Origin: Proteobacteria bacterium ST_bin12
GTDB taxonomy: Bacteria; Pseudomonadota; Gammaproteobacteria; Burkholderiales; Methylophilaceae
NCBI GenBank assembly: GCA_002083635.1
Contig: MSXP01000005.1
Location: 266,016-330,015, forward strand
Direction: 5' to 3'
DNA: 64,000 nucleotides
A program made the position numbers and the translations under genes. This document shows, piece after piece, positions 57,319-64,000 of the stretch. Below the pieces are notes generated by a model. That model searched no databases and was not told the origin of the DNA. It saw nothing but the letters and a program-made list of their open reading frames with translations. Position 1 is the stretch's first letter. Every line of letters starts with the position of its first letter.

Positions 57319-58683
57319 TTATCGCATGCCAGGCAATTTACCGCCCATCATGCTGCCCATACCGCGCATCATTTTGGCCATGCCGCCTTTACTAAACATT
57401 TTCATCATCTTTTGTGTTTCTTCAAATTGTTTTAGTAAGCGGTTCACTTCTTGCACTTGCACGCCACTACCTGCTGCAATGCGTTTTTTGCGCGTGGCTT
57501 TAATTAGCTCTGGCTTTTTGCGCTCAAGCGGCGTCATGCTGTTGATGATGCCTTCAATGCGGCGCAGCGATTTGTCAGCATCTTCGTTATTGACCTTGGC
57601 CGCCATGCTGGCCATTTGTGCAGGCATTTTATCCATTAAGGCACCCATGCCGCCCATTTTTCGCATTTGTGTCATCTGGCTTTTAAAATCTTCTAAATCA
57701 AATTTACTACCCGATTTTATTTTATCGGCGACTTTTTGCGCCTCTGCCATATCTACGTTTTTATGCGCTTGCTCAATTAAGCCTAGCACATCGCCCATGC
57801 CTAATATGCGGCCCGCCATACGGTCTGGGTGAAATGGCTCTAAACCATCTACTTTTTCGCTCACACCGATAAATTTAATCGGCTGACCAGTCACATGGCG
57901 TACGCTTAACGCCGCACCGCCGCGCGCGTCGCCATCAAGCTTAGTCAATACCACACCAGTTAACGGCAAGGCATCACCAAACGCCTTAGCGGTATTCACC
58001 GCATCTTGACCCTGCATCGCATCTACTACAAACAGAGTTTCAACAGGGTTAAGTTGAGTGTGTAGGGCTTTAATTTCTGCCATCATGGCTTCGTCAATAC
58101 CTAAACGGCCTGCCGTATCAAAAATCAATACGTCGTAATAGCCGCGTTTGGCAAAGGCCAGCGCATCATTTGCAATATCCAACGGCTTCTGATTAGCGTT
58201 GCTGTCAAAACAATCAATATCCAGCTGTTTGGCCAAGGTTTGCAGTTGTGCAATCGCCGCAGGGCGATACACATCTGCACTCGCCAGTAATACTTTTTTC
58301 TTTTGTTCTTTTAATAGCTTGGCTAATTTGGCAGATGTGGTTGTTTTACCAGAACCCTGCAAACCTGCCATTAAAATGATTGCAGGTGGCACAGCGGCTA
58401 AATTAAGCCCAACATTGGCCTTACCCATCAACGCGGTTAATTCATCGTTTACCACTTCAATCACAGCTTGGCCAGGCGTTAAGCTTGCCAATACTTCTTT
58501 GCCCTGCGCACGCTCTTTTACCTTGCTGATAAAGTCCTTTACTACAGGCAAAGCCACATCCGCTTCTAGCAATGCCATACGCACTTCGCGCATGGCATCA
58601 GCGATATTGTCTTCGGTCAATCGCGCTTGTCCGCGCAAATTTTTAATAACGCCTTGTAACCTGCCGGTTAAGTTTTCTAACAT
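57319..58683 (-). CDS. ffh: Signal recognition particle protein Ffh
   Basis: Ffh binds signal sequences and 4.5S RNA and delivers ribosomes to FtsY. The 454 residues show the N domain, the G domain with GLQGSGKTTTSAKLA (G1), DTAGRLGIDE (G3), TKLDGDARGG (G4) and FIGVSEKVDGLEPFHPDRMA, and a Met-rich M domain (MGGMGALMDKMPAQMASMAA ... KMMRGMGSMMGGKLPGMR). Length is normal. Divergent to a CcsA/YpjD gene, a common order in Betaproteobacteria. Confidence 0.98.
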   Translation of the reverse strand: MLENLTGRLQGVIKNLRGQARLTEDNIADAMREVRMALLEADVALPVVKDFISKVKERAQGKEVLASLTPGQAVIEVVNDELTALMGKANVGLNLAAVPPAIILMAGLQGSGKTTTSAKLAKLLKEQKKKVLLASADVYRPAAIAQLQTLAKQLDIDCFDSNANQKPLDIANDALAFAKRGYYDVLIFDTAGRLGIDEAMMAEIKALHTQLNPVETLFVVDAMQGQDAVNTAKAFGDALPLTGVVLTKLDGDARGGAALSVRHVTGQPIKFIGVSEKVDGLEPFHPDRMAGRILGMGDVLGLIEQAHKNVDMAEAQKVADKIKSGSKFDLEDFKSQMTQMRKMGGMGALMDKMPAQMASMAAKVNNEDADKSLRRIEGIINSMTPLERKKPELIKATRKKRIAAGSGVQVQEVNRLLKQFEETQKMMKMFSKGGMAKMMRGMGSMMGGKLPGMR

Positions 58684-58780
58684 ATTTTTACACCCATTAA
58701 ATTTGGCTCAATTTTACATCAAGCACAGTCATTTTTAACTCTTGCTATGCACTTAAGCCGAGTTTTGCCATAATTACATT

Positions 58781-59596
58781 ATGGTTCATTTTATTCCGTA
58801 CTTAGTTGTCAGTTTTATCTACGCCGCTGTTGCCGCTGATTTTTGGCGTACTGCCAAATTAAGCAATCATGCAGACTCTCTTAAGTTGCATTCTGCTATG
58901 ATTGCTTTAGGGCTCATGTTGCATGGCTGGCTGCTTTATCGTGATATTTTCACCGTAGGCAACGTTAACTTGGGATTTTATTATGCGCTATCAGCAATTT
59001 TTTGGCTAACAGCGCTTATTTACTGGCTAACGAGCTTAAAGCATCGACTTAATAGCTTGCAGGCATTTGTACTGCCGCCTGCCGCGCTATTTGTACTGTT
59101 GCCCGCTTTTGCCATTAAAAATTATTATCTGCCACAAACTGAAACCGCATCCCCTTTATTTTTAACCCATATTGCCATCGCTATTTTGGCATATAGTTTA
59201 TTCACATTTGCCGCTTTGCATGCGCTATTGATGGCGATTGCAGAGCGGAGCCTGCACAACAAACCAACGCTGATTAAATTGCCCAGCTTTCCACCATTAA
59301 TGGTGATGGAAAGCCTGCTTTTTAGGGTGATTACCATTGGCTTTGTTTTGCTCACGTTAACACTATTAAGTGGCATGCTTTTTAGTGAGCAAATTTTTGG
59401 CAAACCACTACAATTCAATCACAAAACTATTTTTTCAGTCGCGTCTTGGGTCATTTATGGCTGGTTGTTGTATGGCCGCTACCGCTTTGGCTGGCGCGGT
59501 ATAAAAGCTATTCGTTGGACATTAATTGGTTTTGCACTCTTACTCTTGGCGTATTTAGGCAGTAAATTCATTCTGCAAGTGCTGTTAAATCGCTAG
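58781..59596 (+). CDS. CcsA/YpjD-type cytochrome c assembly-like membrane protein
   Basis: A 271-residue inner-membrane protein with about eight spans. The layout and the FSVASWVIYGWLLYGRYRFGWRGIKAI segment with Trp/His-rich loops match the YpjD/CcsA heme-handling family. Members next to ffh in Proteobacteria are annotated as inner membrane protein YpjD, with an uncertain role. Its stop overlaps the end of the convergent HAD gene by 4 bp. Confidence 0.88.
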   Translation: MVHFIPYLVVSFIYAAVAADFWRTAKLSNHADSLKLHSAMIALGLMLHGWLLYRDIFTVGNVNLGFYYALSAIFWLTALIYWLTSLKHRLNSLQAFVLPPAALFVLLPAFAIKNYYLPQTETASPLFLTHIAIAILAYSLFTFAALHALLMAIAERSLHNKPTLIKLPSFPPLMVMESLLFRVITIGFVLLTLTLLSGMLFSEQIFGKPLQFNHKTIFSVASWVIYGWLLYGRYRFGWRGIKAIRWTLIGFALLLLAYLGSKFILQVLLNR

Positions 59597-60258
59597 CGCA
59601 AGCTAATCATTGGCCAGTTTTTTTCAATCGCGTAGGCCGTTAAGGTTGCGTCTGCGTCTACCGCTACTGGGTTTGTCACCAGTTTCATGAGCGGTAAATC
59701 ATTATGCGAATCACTGTAAAAATAGCTTTTTTCATAATCACTTAAGGTTTTGCTACGCTCCGCTAACCATTGATTAATGCGCGTCACTTTGCCCTCTTGA
59801 AAACTCGGCACACCGCTCACACCGCCTGTATATTGGCCATTGACCATTTCAGGATCAGTGCCAATCAGGTGTTCAATGCCGTAAGCGGTGGCGATTGGTT
59901 TAGTGACAAAACTGTTCGTAGCAGTAATCACCACACACAAATCACCAGCCGCTTTGTGTTCATTCACCAATGCCTGCGCTTTATCCGTCATCATCGGCTT
60001 AATCACTTTTTGCATATATTTAACATGTAAATCATCTAAGAATTTTTTTGGATGCTGACTCAATGGTTGCAACTGAAATTCTAAAAACGCAAAAATATCC
60101 AAATTGCCATTTTTATAATCTAAATAAAACTGCTCATTGCGATCGTGATGGGTTTTAGCATCCAGCAAACCTTCGTCAATTAAAAATAAACTCCAGTTGT
60201 AGTCAGAATCACCCGCCAGTAAGGTGTTATCAAGATCAAATAAAGCTAAGTTCAACAT
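59593..60258 (-). CDS. HAD-family phosphatase (HAD-IB, SerB-like)
   Basis: The 221-residue hydrolase has motif I ALFDLDNTLLAGDSDYNW (nucleophile Asp about 7, acid/base Asp 9), motif II VITATNS, and motif IV YFYSDSHNDLPLM. It belongs to the HAD-IB subfamily with phosphoserine phosphatases and the YigL/CicA type. Substrate is uncertain; homologues near ffh act on phosphorylated small molecules. It is convergent with the YpjD-like gene. Confidence 0.9.
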   Translation of the reverse strand: MLNLALFDLDNTLLAGDSDYNWSLFLIDEGLLDAKTHHDRNEQFYLDYKNGNLDIFAFLEFQLQPLSQHPKKFLDDLHVKYMQKVIKPMMTDKAQALVNEHKAAGDLCVVITATNSFVTKPIATAYGIEHLIGTDPEMVNGQYTGGVSGVPSFQEGKVTRINQWLAERSKTLSDYEKSYFYSDSHNDLPLMKLVTNPVAVDADATLTAYAIEKNWPMISLR

Positions 60259-60319
60259 TTACTCCATTACACATTCAATTAAATAAAGACATTAAAACTA
60301 AAGTAACTTAACACGTTTT

Positions 60320-61189
60320 TTAGACCGAATTTTTGTTCTCAGCAGAAAGCACTAAAAACACGCCCACTAAAATTACTGCCAGCGCAATATATTCATTGTG
60401 CGTTACTTTTTCATTAGCCAACCAAATACCTACCGCAAACGCTACAATAGGGTTCACAAAAGTGTTGCTGCTGGCCACCAACGGACGCACCGTTTTAAGC
60501 AAATATTGATAAGCGCTGTAGGCAACAAGTGAGCCTAACACAATTAAAAACAGCATCGCTCCCCATGATTTTAGGCTAATCGCGCTAGGATATTGCTCAC
60601 CTTGCAGCGCGCTAAAAATCAGCAAGGCAATGCCACCCATTAACATTTGGCAGGCAGGCGCCATTAGCCCTGCTGGCATTCTTAAATATTTACCCCAAAC
60701 CGAACCAAATGACCAAGTAGCCGCTGCAAAAATCAGCAACAACGCACTTAAAAGCTGACCATGCAAGCTACCACCAAAGTTCAGCATGCCAATGCCCACA
60801 AAACCTACCGCAATACCTAGCCATTCTTGCTTTGTGATTTTATGCCCCCAAAAGGATGAAAAAATCGCCATCCAAATGGGCGCAGTGGCAATCGCTAGCG
60901 CCGCTACACTGGATGAAACCGTTTGCTGCACGTAGCAAACCGTTCCGTTGCCGAGTGCTGGCAGCAAAATACCCACTACTGTTGCCCCAAACCACTCTTG
61001 CTTTGTCGGATTTGGCGCATCTAGCAAACGCATCGCAACATACAACAAAATACCCGCTACCGTAAAACGCAGCCCTCCCATTAAAAATGGCGGAAAGCTT
61101 TCGATGCCAAATTTAATCGCTAAGTAGGTTGAACCCCAGATAAAGTAGGTGCAAAAAAGTGCAGCAATAATTAGGGATTTTTTTTTCAT
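60320..61189 (-). CDS. EamA/DMT-family transporter (YedA-like)
   Basis: A 289-residue drug/metabolite transporter with ten spans in two EamA repeats, starting KSLIIAALFCTYFIWGSTYLAIKFGIES. The IWGSTYLAIK segment and the FVNPIVAFAVGIWLANEKVT segment are typical of YedA/RhtA-type exporters. Substrate is unknown. It is monocistronic. Confidence 0.93.
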   Translation of the reverse strand: MKKKSLIIAALFCTYFIWGSTYLAIKFGIESFPPFLMGGLRFTVAGILLYVAMRLLDAPNPTKQEWFGATVVGILLPALGNGTVCYVQQTVSSSVAALAIATAPIWMAIFSSFWGHKITKQEWLGIAVGFVGIGMLNFGGSLHGQLLSALLLIFAAATWSFGSVWGKYLRMPAGLMAPACQMLMGGIALLIFSALQGEQYPSAISLKSWGAMLFLIVLGSLVAYSAYQYLLKTVRPLVASSNTFVNPIVAFAVGIWLANEKVTHNEYIALAVILVGVFLVLSAENKNSV

Positions 61190-61235
61190 TGCTTCATATA
61201 AATTATTAAAAGAACACTTAACGATTATTGCTATG

Positions 61236-61320
61236 CCGTCATTCTGAATGAGGCGCAGAATGGAGAACTTAACCCATATTTAAGCTGGATTTTTTGCTAA
61301 AGCTTGTCTCAGAATGACGG
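61236..61320. repeat. Palindromic MITE-like repeat (85 bp)
   Basis: CCGTCATTCTGA (61236-61247) and TCAGAATGACGG (61309-61320) are perfect 12-base inverted ends of an 85-bp unit between the EamA gene and leuA. Repeats with CGTCATTCTGA-like ends are scattered in many bacterial genomes. A single copy is in this window. Confidence 0.65.
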
Positions 61321-61337
61321 TTAAAAGAATTTGAAGT

Positions 61338-62882
61338 CTACAACTGCGGATTCATCTTTTCATCTTTTGAATACAACTTGTTCAAACCGTTCAAGTAAGC
61401 CTTTGCTGAAGCTACCACGATATCGGTATCTGCGCCCTGACCGTTCACAATACGTCCACCTTTGGCCAATCGCACCGTTACTTCGCCCTGCGCATCGGTG
61501 CCGCTGGTGATGTTATTCACTGAGTACAATTGCAACTCAGCGCCACTATTAACCATGCTTTCAATGGCTTTGAATGTCGCATCTACTGGACCACCACCAT
61601 CGGCTTCTGCGCGTTTTTCTACATTATTGTCAGATAACGTAATAATGGCATGCGGCACTTCACCTGTTTGGCTGGCTACTTGCAAATACAGCAATTTGTA
61701 ATTTTCACTGGCTTCATGTACAAATTCGTCGCTCACCAAGGCATGTAAATCTTCATCAAAAATCTCTGATTTTTTGTCTGCTAAGTTTTTAAAGCGTGCA
61801 AAAGCGGCATTCATGGCATCTTCACTTTCCAACTCAATGCCCAACTCTTTTAAGCGCGTGCGAAAAGCGTTTCTTCCTGACAATTTACCTAAGGTTAATT
61901 TGTTGGCGTTCCAGCCCACATCTTCGGCGCGCATAATTTCATACGTTTCGCGATGTTTTAATACGCCATCTTGGTGAATGCCGCTTTCATGGGCAAACGC
62001 ATTGGCACCTACAATTGCCTTATTCGGCTGTACTGGGTAGCCAGTGATGGTGGAAACCAATTTAGAGGTTGGTACGATTTGCGTGGTATCAATGCTGGTT
62101 TCAAGTTTGAAAATATCTTTACGCGTACGTAAGGCCATCACTACTTCTTCCAAACTGGCGTTACCTGCGCGCTCACCCAAACCGTTGATGGTACATTCCA
62201 CTTGGCGCGCACCGCCCATTACGGCCGCCAATGAGTTGGCCACCGCCATGCCCAAATCGTTGTGGCAATGTGTAGACCAAACCACTTTGTCAGAATTCTT
62301 AACACGCTTAATCAAAGTCGCCATGGTTTCACCCCATGGTGCTGGGATAGAATAGCCGACCGTATCAGGCACATTGATGGTTTTGGCGCCCGCCTCAATC
62401 ACTGCATCAAACACACGCACCAAGAAATCAATCTCAGAACGCACTGCATCTTCGGCTGAAAATTCAACATCAGGCGTGTATTCCAACGCCCATTTCACCG
62501 CTTGCACCGCACGCTCCACCACTTGGTCTTCGGTCATGCGCAATTTGTTTTCCATATGGATTTTACTAGTGGCAATAAAGGTATGAATGCGACCCGAAGC
62601 TGCGTGCTTAATGGCTTCTCCTGCACGGCGCACATCATTTTCACTGGCACGCGCAAGTGAGCAAACAGTTGAGTTTTTGATGATTTTGGCGATTTCTGAA
62701 ATCGCATCAAAGTCACCTGGGCTAGCGGCAGCAAAGCCTGCTTCAATCACATTCACACCCAATTTTTCAAGCTGGCGCGCAATACGGATTTTTTCTTCTT
62801 TGGTCATTGACGCACCAGGGCTTTGTTCGCCATCGCGCAAAGTGGTGTCAAAAATAACAATTTGGTTTTGTTGATTGTTCAT
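61338..62882 (-). CDS. leuA: 2-Isopropylmalate synthase
   Basis: LeuA condenses acetyl-CoA with 2-oxoisovalerate, the first step of leucine synthesis. The 514 residues include FDTTLRDGEQSPGASMT, the metal site THCHNDLGMAVANSLAAVMGG, the GLGERAGNASLEEVVMALRT signature, and the C-terminal allosteric domain that binds leucine (VDATFKAIESMVNSGAELQL). The type is the typical LeuA of Betaproteobacteria. A Leu-rich short ORF lies 119 bp upstream behind a strong promoter. Confidence 0.98.
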   Translation of the reverse strand: MNNQQNQIVIFDTTLRDGEQSPGASMTKEEKIRIARQLEKLGVNVIEAGFAAASPGDFDAISEIAKIIKNSTVCSLARASENDVRRAGEAIKHAASGRIHTFIATSKIHMENKLRMTEDQVVERAVQAVKWALEYTPDVEFSAEDAVRSEIDFLVRVFDAVIEAGAKTINVPDTVGYSIPAPWGETMATLIKRVKNSDKVVWSTHCHNDLGMAVANSLAAVMGGARQVECTINGLGERAGNASLEEVVMALRTRKDIFKLETSIDTTQIVPTSKLVSTITGYPVQPNKAIVGANAFAHESGIHQDGVLKHRETYEIMRAEDVGWNANKLTLGKLSGRNAFRTRLKELGIELESEDAMNAAFARFKNLADKKSEIFDEDLHALVSDEFVHEASENYKLLYLQVASQTGEVPHAIITLSDNNVEKRAEADGGGPVDATFKAIESMVNSGAELQLYSVNNITSGTDAQGEVTVRLAKGGRIVNGQGADTDIVVASAKAYLNGLNKLYSKDEKMNPQL

Positions 62883-63001
62883 GTTTTATATTCCTAATGT
62901 TTGCCGCAAGCCTTTTAAATTGCCGCAAAAATGCAATTACAATAATTTTACCTGCTGTGTGTGAATACAGCGAGCGTAAAGACTTAATTTTTGGGTGTGA
63001 G
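62883..63001. other. Leader between the leucine-rich ORF and leuA
   Basis: About 120 bp with two direct TTGCGGCAA copies (read on the - strand) just before leuA and a GCTGT/ACAGC stem at about 62951-62973. No T-run terminator was identified. This is the sequence whose folding would have to control leuA if attenuation operates. Confidence 0.4.
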
Positions 63002-63124
63002 TTAGTGTGCGCTGGCGCGCAGCAGAGTAGCTGAGCGTAGTGCAAATGCGGCGCGCAACAAAGCAAGGCCTAATAATAAGCCTGCAGAAAAAGATATTGC
63101 TTGAAATGTGAATGAATTCAACAT
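63002..63124 (-). CDS. Leucine-rich leader ORF before leuA (40 aa)
   Basis: A 40-codon frame from ATG 63124 to TAA 63002. It begins MLNSFTFQAISFSAGLLLGL and contains about eleven Leu codons, densest in GLLLGLALLRAAF and SATLLRA. The predicted transcription start lies within about one base of its ATG, so it would be translated as a leaderless mRNA. A short Leu-rich frame ahead of leuA suggests a leader peptide sensing charged tRNA-Leu. It could instead be a small membrane peptide, since it is also hydrophobic. Confidence 0.5.
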   Translation of the reverse strand: MLNSFTFQAISFSAGLLLGLALLRAAFALRSATLLRASAH

Positions 63125-63130
63125 ACAAAT

Positions 63131-63159
63131 ATTATAGGGATTTAATGATTAACTTTCAA
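63131..63159 (-). promoter_or_regulatory. Strong sigma-70 promoter for the leuA leader
   Basis: On the - strand TTGAAA (63159-63154), a 17-base spacer and a perfect TATAAT (63136-63131). Transcription should begin near 63124, the A of the leader ATG. The promoter lies 20 bp after the pssA stop, so leuA is probably read from here and not only by readthrough. Confidence 0.8.
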
Positions 63160-63178
63160 GCAGTTACAAGCAACAAAA

Positions 63179-63958
63179 CTATGCTTTACGGCTTAAACGG
63201 GATTTCGCCCAGATGTAGTATCCAGAAAGCGCATACACCAACACCACTGTAAACAACACCTCTGGTGGGCTGTATGAAACCAATACAAACGCCATTACAA
63301 TCGCTAAAATGGCCACAAAAGGTACACTTTCTTTTAAGTTAATCTCTTTGCCAGAGTAAAACTTAAGGTCGCTCACCATGCTGCCCGCCGCAAATACCGT
63401 TAAACCCCAAGCCAGCCATTTAATTTGAATTGCGCCAAAAAATATTTCGCGTCCATCGATATTATATTCATAAGAAACCCACACAAAACCTGCCAACAAA
63501 GCCGCCGATGCTGGGCTGGGCAAACCTTGAAAGTAACGCTTGTCTTGGTTTTCATCCTCTAACTTGGTATTAAAGCGCGCTAATCTTAAAGCAGCGCATG
63601 CACAATAAACAAATGCCGCAATCCAGCCCAATTTACCCATGGGCTTTAATGCCCACACGTACATAATTAAAGCAGGTGCTACGCCAAATGACACCATATC
63701 AGACAAGCTATCGTATTCTGCCCCAAATGCACTGGTGGTATTGGTCATGCGTGCTACGCGACCATCTAAACCGTCCATCACCATGGCAATAAAAATGGCA
63801 ATCGCAGATTGCTCGAAATTACTGTTCATGGCTTGCACAATGGCGTAAAAACCCGCAAATAGCGCAGCAGAAGTGAATAAATTAGGCAGCAAATAAATGC
63901 CGCGCGTGGTTAATTTATCGACTTGTTTACGTGGTATGCGTGGTTTAGCAACAGCCAT
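63179..63958 (-). CDS. pssA: CDP-diacylglycerol--serine O-phosphatidyltransferase
   Basis: PssA makes phosphatidylserine, precursor of phosphatidylethanolamine. It is the membrane type with about eight spans. The CDP-alcohol phosphotransferase motif is seen as DGLDGRVARMTNTTSAFG followed by EYDSLSD. The ATG at 63958 (MAVAKPRI, AGGCGA before it) is preferred; an ATG at 63976 would add six residues but has no ribosome-binding site. With this start the protein is 259 residues. In many Betaproteobacteria pssA precedes leuA, as here. Confidence 0.95.
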   Translation of the reverse strand: MAVAKPRIPRKQVDKLTTRGIYLLPNLFTSAALFAGFYAIVQAMNSNFEQSAIAIFIAMVMDGLDGRVARMTNTTSAFGAEYDSLSDMVSFGVAPALIMYVWALKPMGKLGWIAAFVYCACAALRLARFNTKLEDENQDKRYFQGLPSPASAALLAGFVWVSYEYNIDGREIFFGAIQIKWLAWGLTVFAAGSMVSDLKFYSGKEINLKESVPFVAILAIVMAFVLVSYSPPEVLFTVVLVYALSGYYIWAKSRLSRKA

Positions 63959-64000
63959 AATTGTTCGCCTGCTCATAAATAATAGTTAAGTATAACAAAG

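Noticed and set aside
62848..63066. Two - strand frames of 63-72 codons overlapping the leuA start
   Set aside because: They overlap leuA or lack a start signal. Only the Leu-rich frame at 63002-63124 starts at a mapped-looking promoter.
1..64000. CRISPR arrays or prophage structural genes
   Set aside because: No regularly spaced repeats, cas genes, capsid, terminase or tail genes were seen. The HK97-fold protein at 26724 is an encapsulin judged by its operon.

Overview
The window looks like a chromosomal segment of a Betaproteobacterium, most likely a methylotroph of the Methylophilaceae (Methylotenera-like). This is inferred from the core gene set (recA-recX-alaS-lysC, ffh next to a CcsA/YpjD gene, leuA-pssA), the moderately AT-rich coding style and the PQQ-type dehydrogenase. 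No marker gene fixes the genus.

Layout. 1-5.8 kb: start of an exported-protein gene, then recA, recX, alaS and lysC on the + strand and tRNA-Ser(GCT). 5.94-17.37 kb: an 11.4-kb AT-rich integrated mobilizable element inserted in the 3' end of tRNA-Ser, bounded by a 17-bp direct repeat. It carries a tyrosine integrase, a MobF-type relaxase-helicase with an RHH-like partner, a primase-like Rep, a second small RHH protein, a HEPN-motif protein, a type II restriction-modification pair, an exported protein and several unknown small genes, but no type IV secretion genes. 17.4-20.1 kb: tRNA-Arg(ACG), selO and a lipoprotein.

20.3-34 kb: a sulfur-assimilation district. It holds a YezD-like protein, an alginate-export-type porin, two sulfate-binding proteins, a DUF2325 protein, a 1-Cys peroxiredoxin, a complete family 2A encapsulin operon on the - strand (serine acetyltransferase, encapsulin shell, cysteine desulfurase with a long cargo-type N-terminal extension), and an operon of a degenerate EAL protein plus the CysTWA sulfate permease. 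The likely logic is sulfate import, reduction, cysteine synthesis and mobilisation of cysteine sulfur in a protein-shelled nanocompartment. A katG remnant follows.

34.6-44.6 kb: a PAS-GGDEF-EAL protein, recQ, an exonuclease/GIY-YIG fusion, a MOSC protein, small proteins, galE and a Crp/Fnr-type regulator. 44.8-56.9 kb: an envelope and stress district: EEP-family protein and ClsB-like cardiolipin synthase, DUF2177 protein, PQQ-type dehydrogenase with DUF3309 and collagen-like lipoprotein genes, PAS-GGDEF-EAL protein, CsbD and BON proteins, a second phospholipase-D-type enzyme, and a CHASE-GGDEF cyclase. A palindromic motif, GTNCG-N4-CGNAC, occurs five times between these genes, which suggests a shared regulon. 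57-64 kb: tRNA-Lys, ffh, CcsA/YpjD, HAD phosphatase, EamA transporter, leuA behind a leaderless leucine-rich short ORF, and pssA.

Most noteworthy: the encapsulin sulfur compartment beside two sulfate-uptake systems, the tRNA-Ser element with its own replication, transfer and restriction-modification modules, the palindrome-marked stress regulon, the leuA leader ORF, a lipoprotein PLD gene cut by a stop codon just after its lipobox, and a PAS-GGDEF-EAL gene with no normal start codon.
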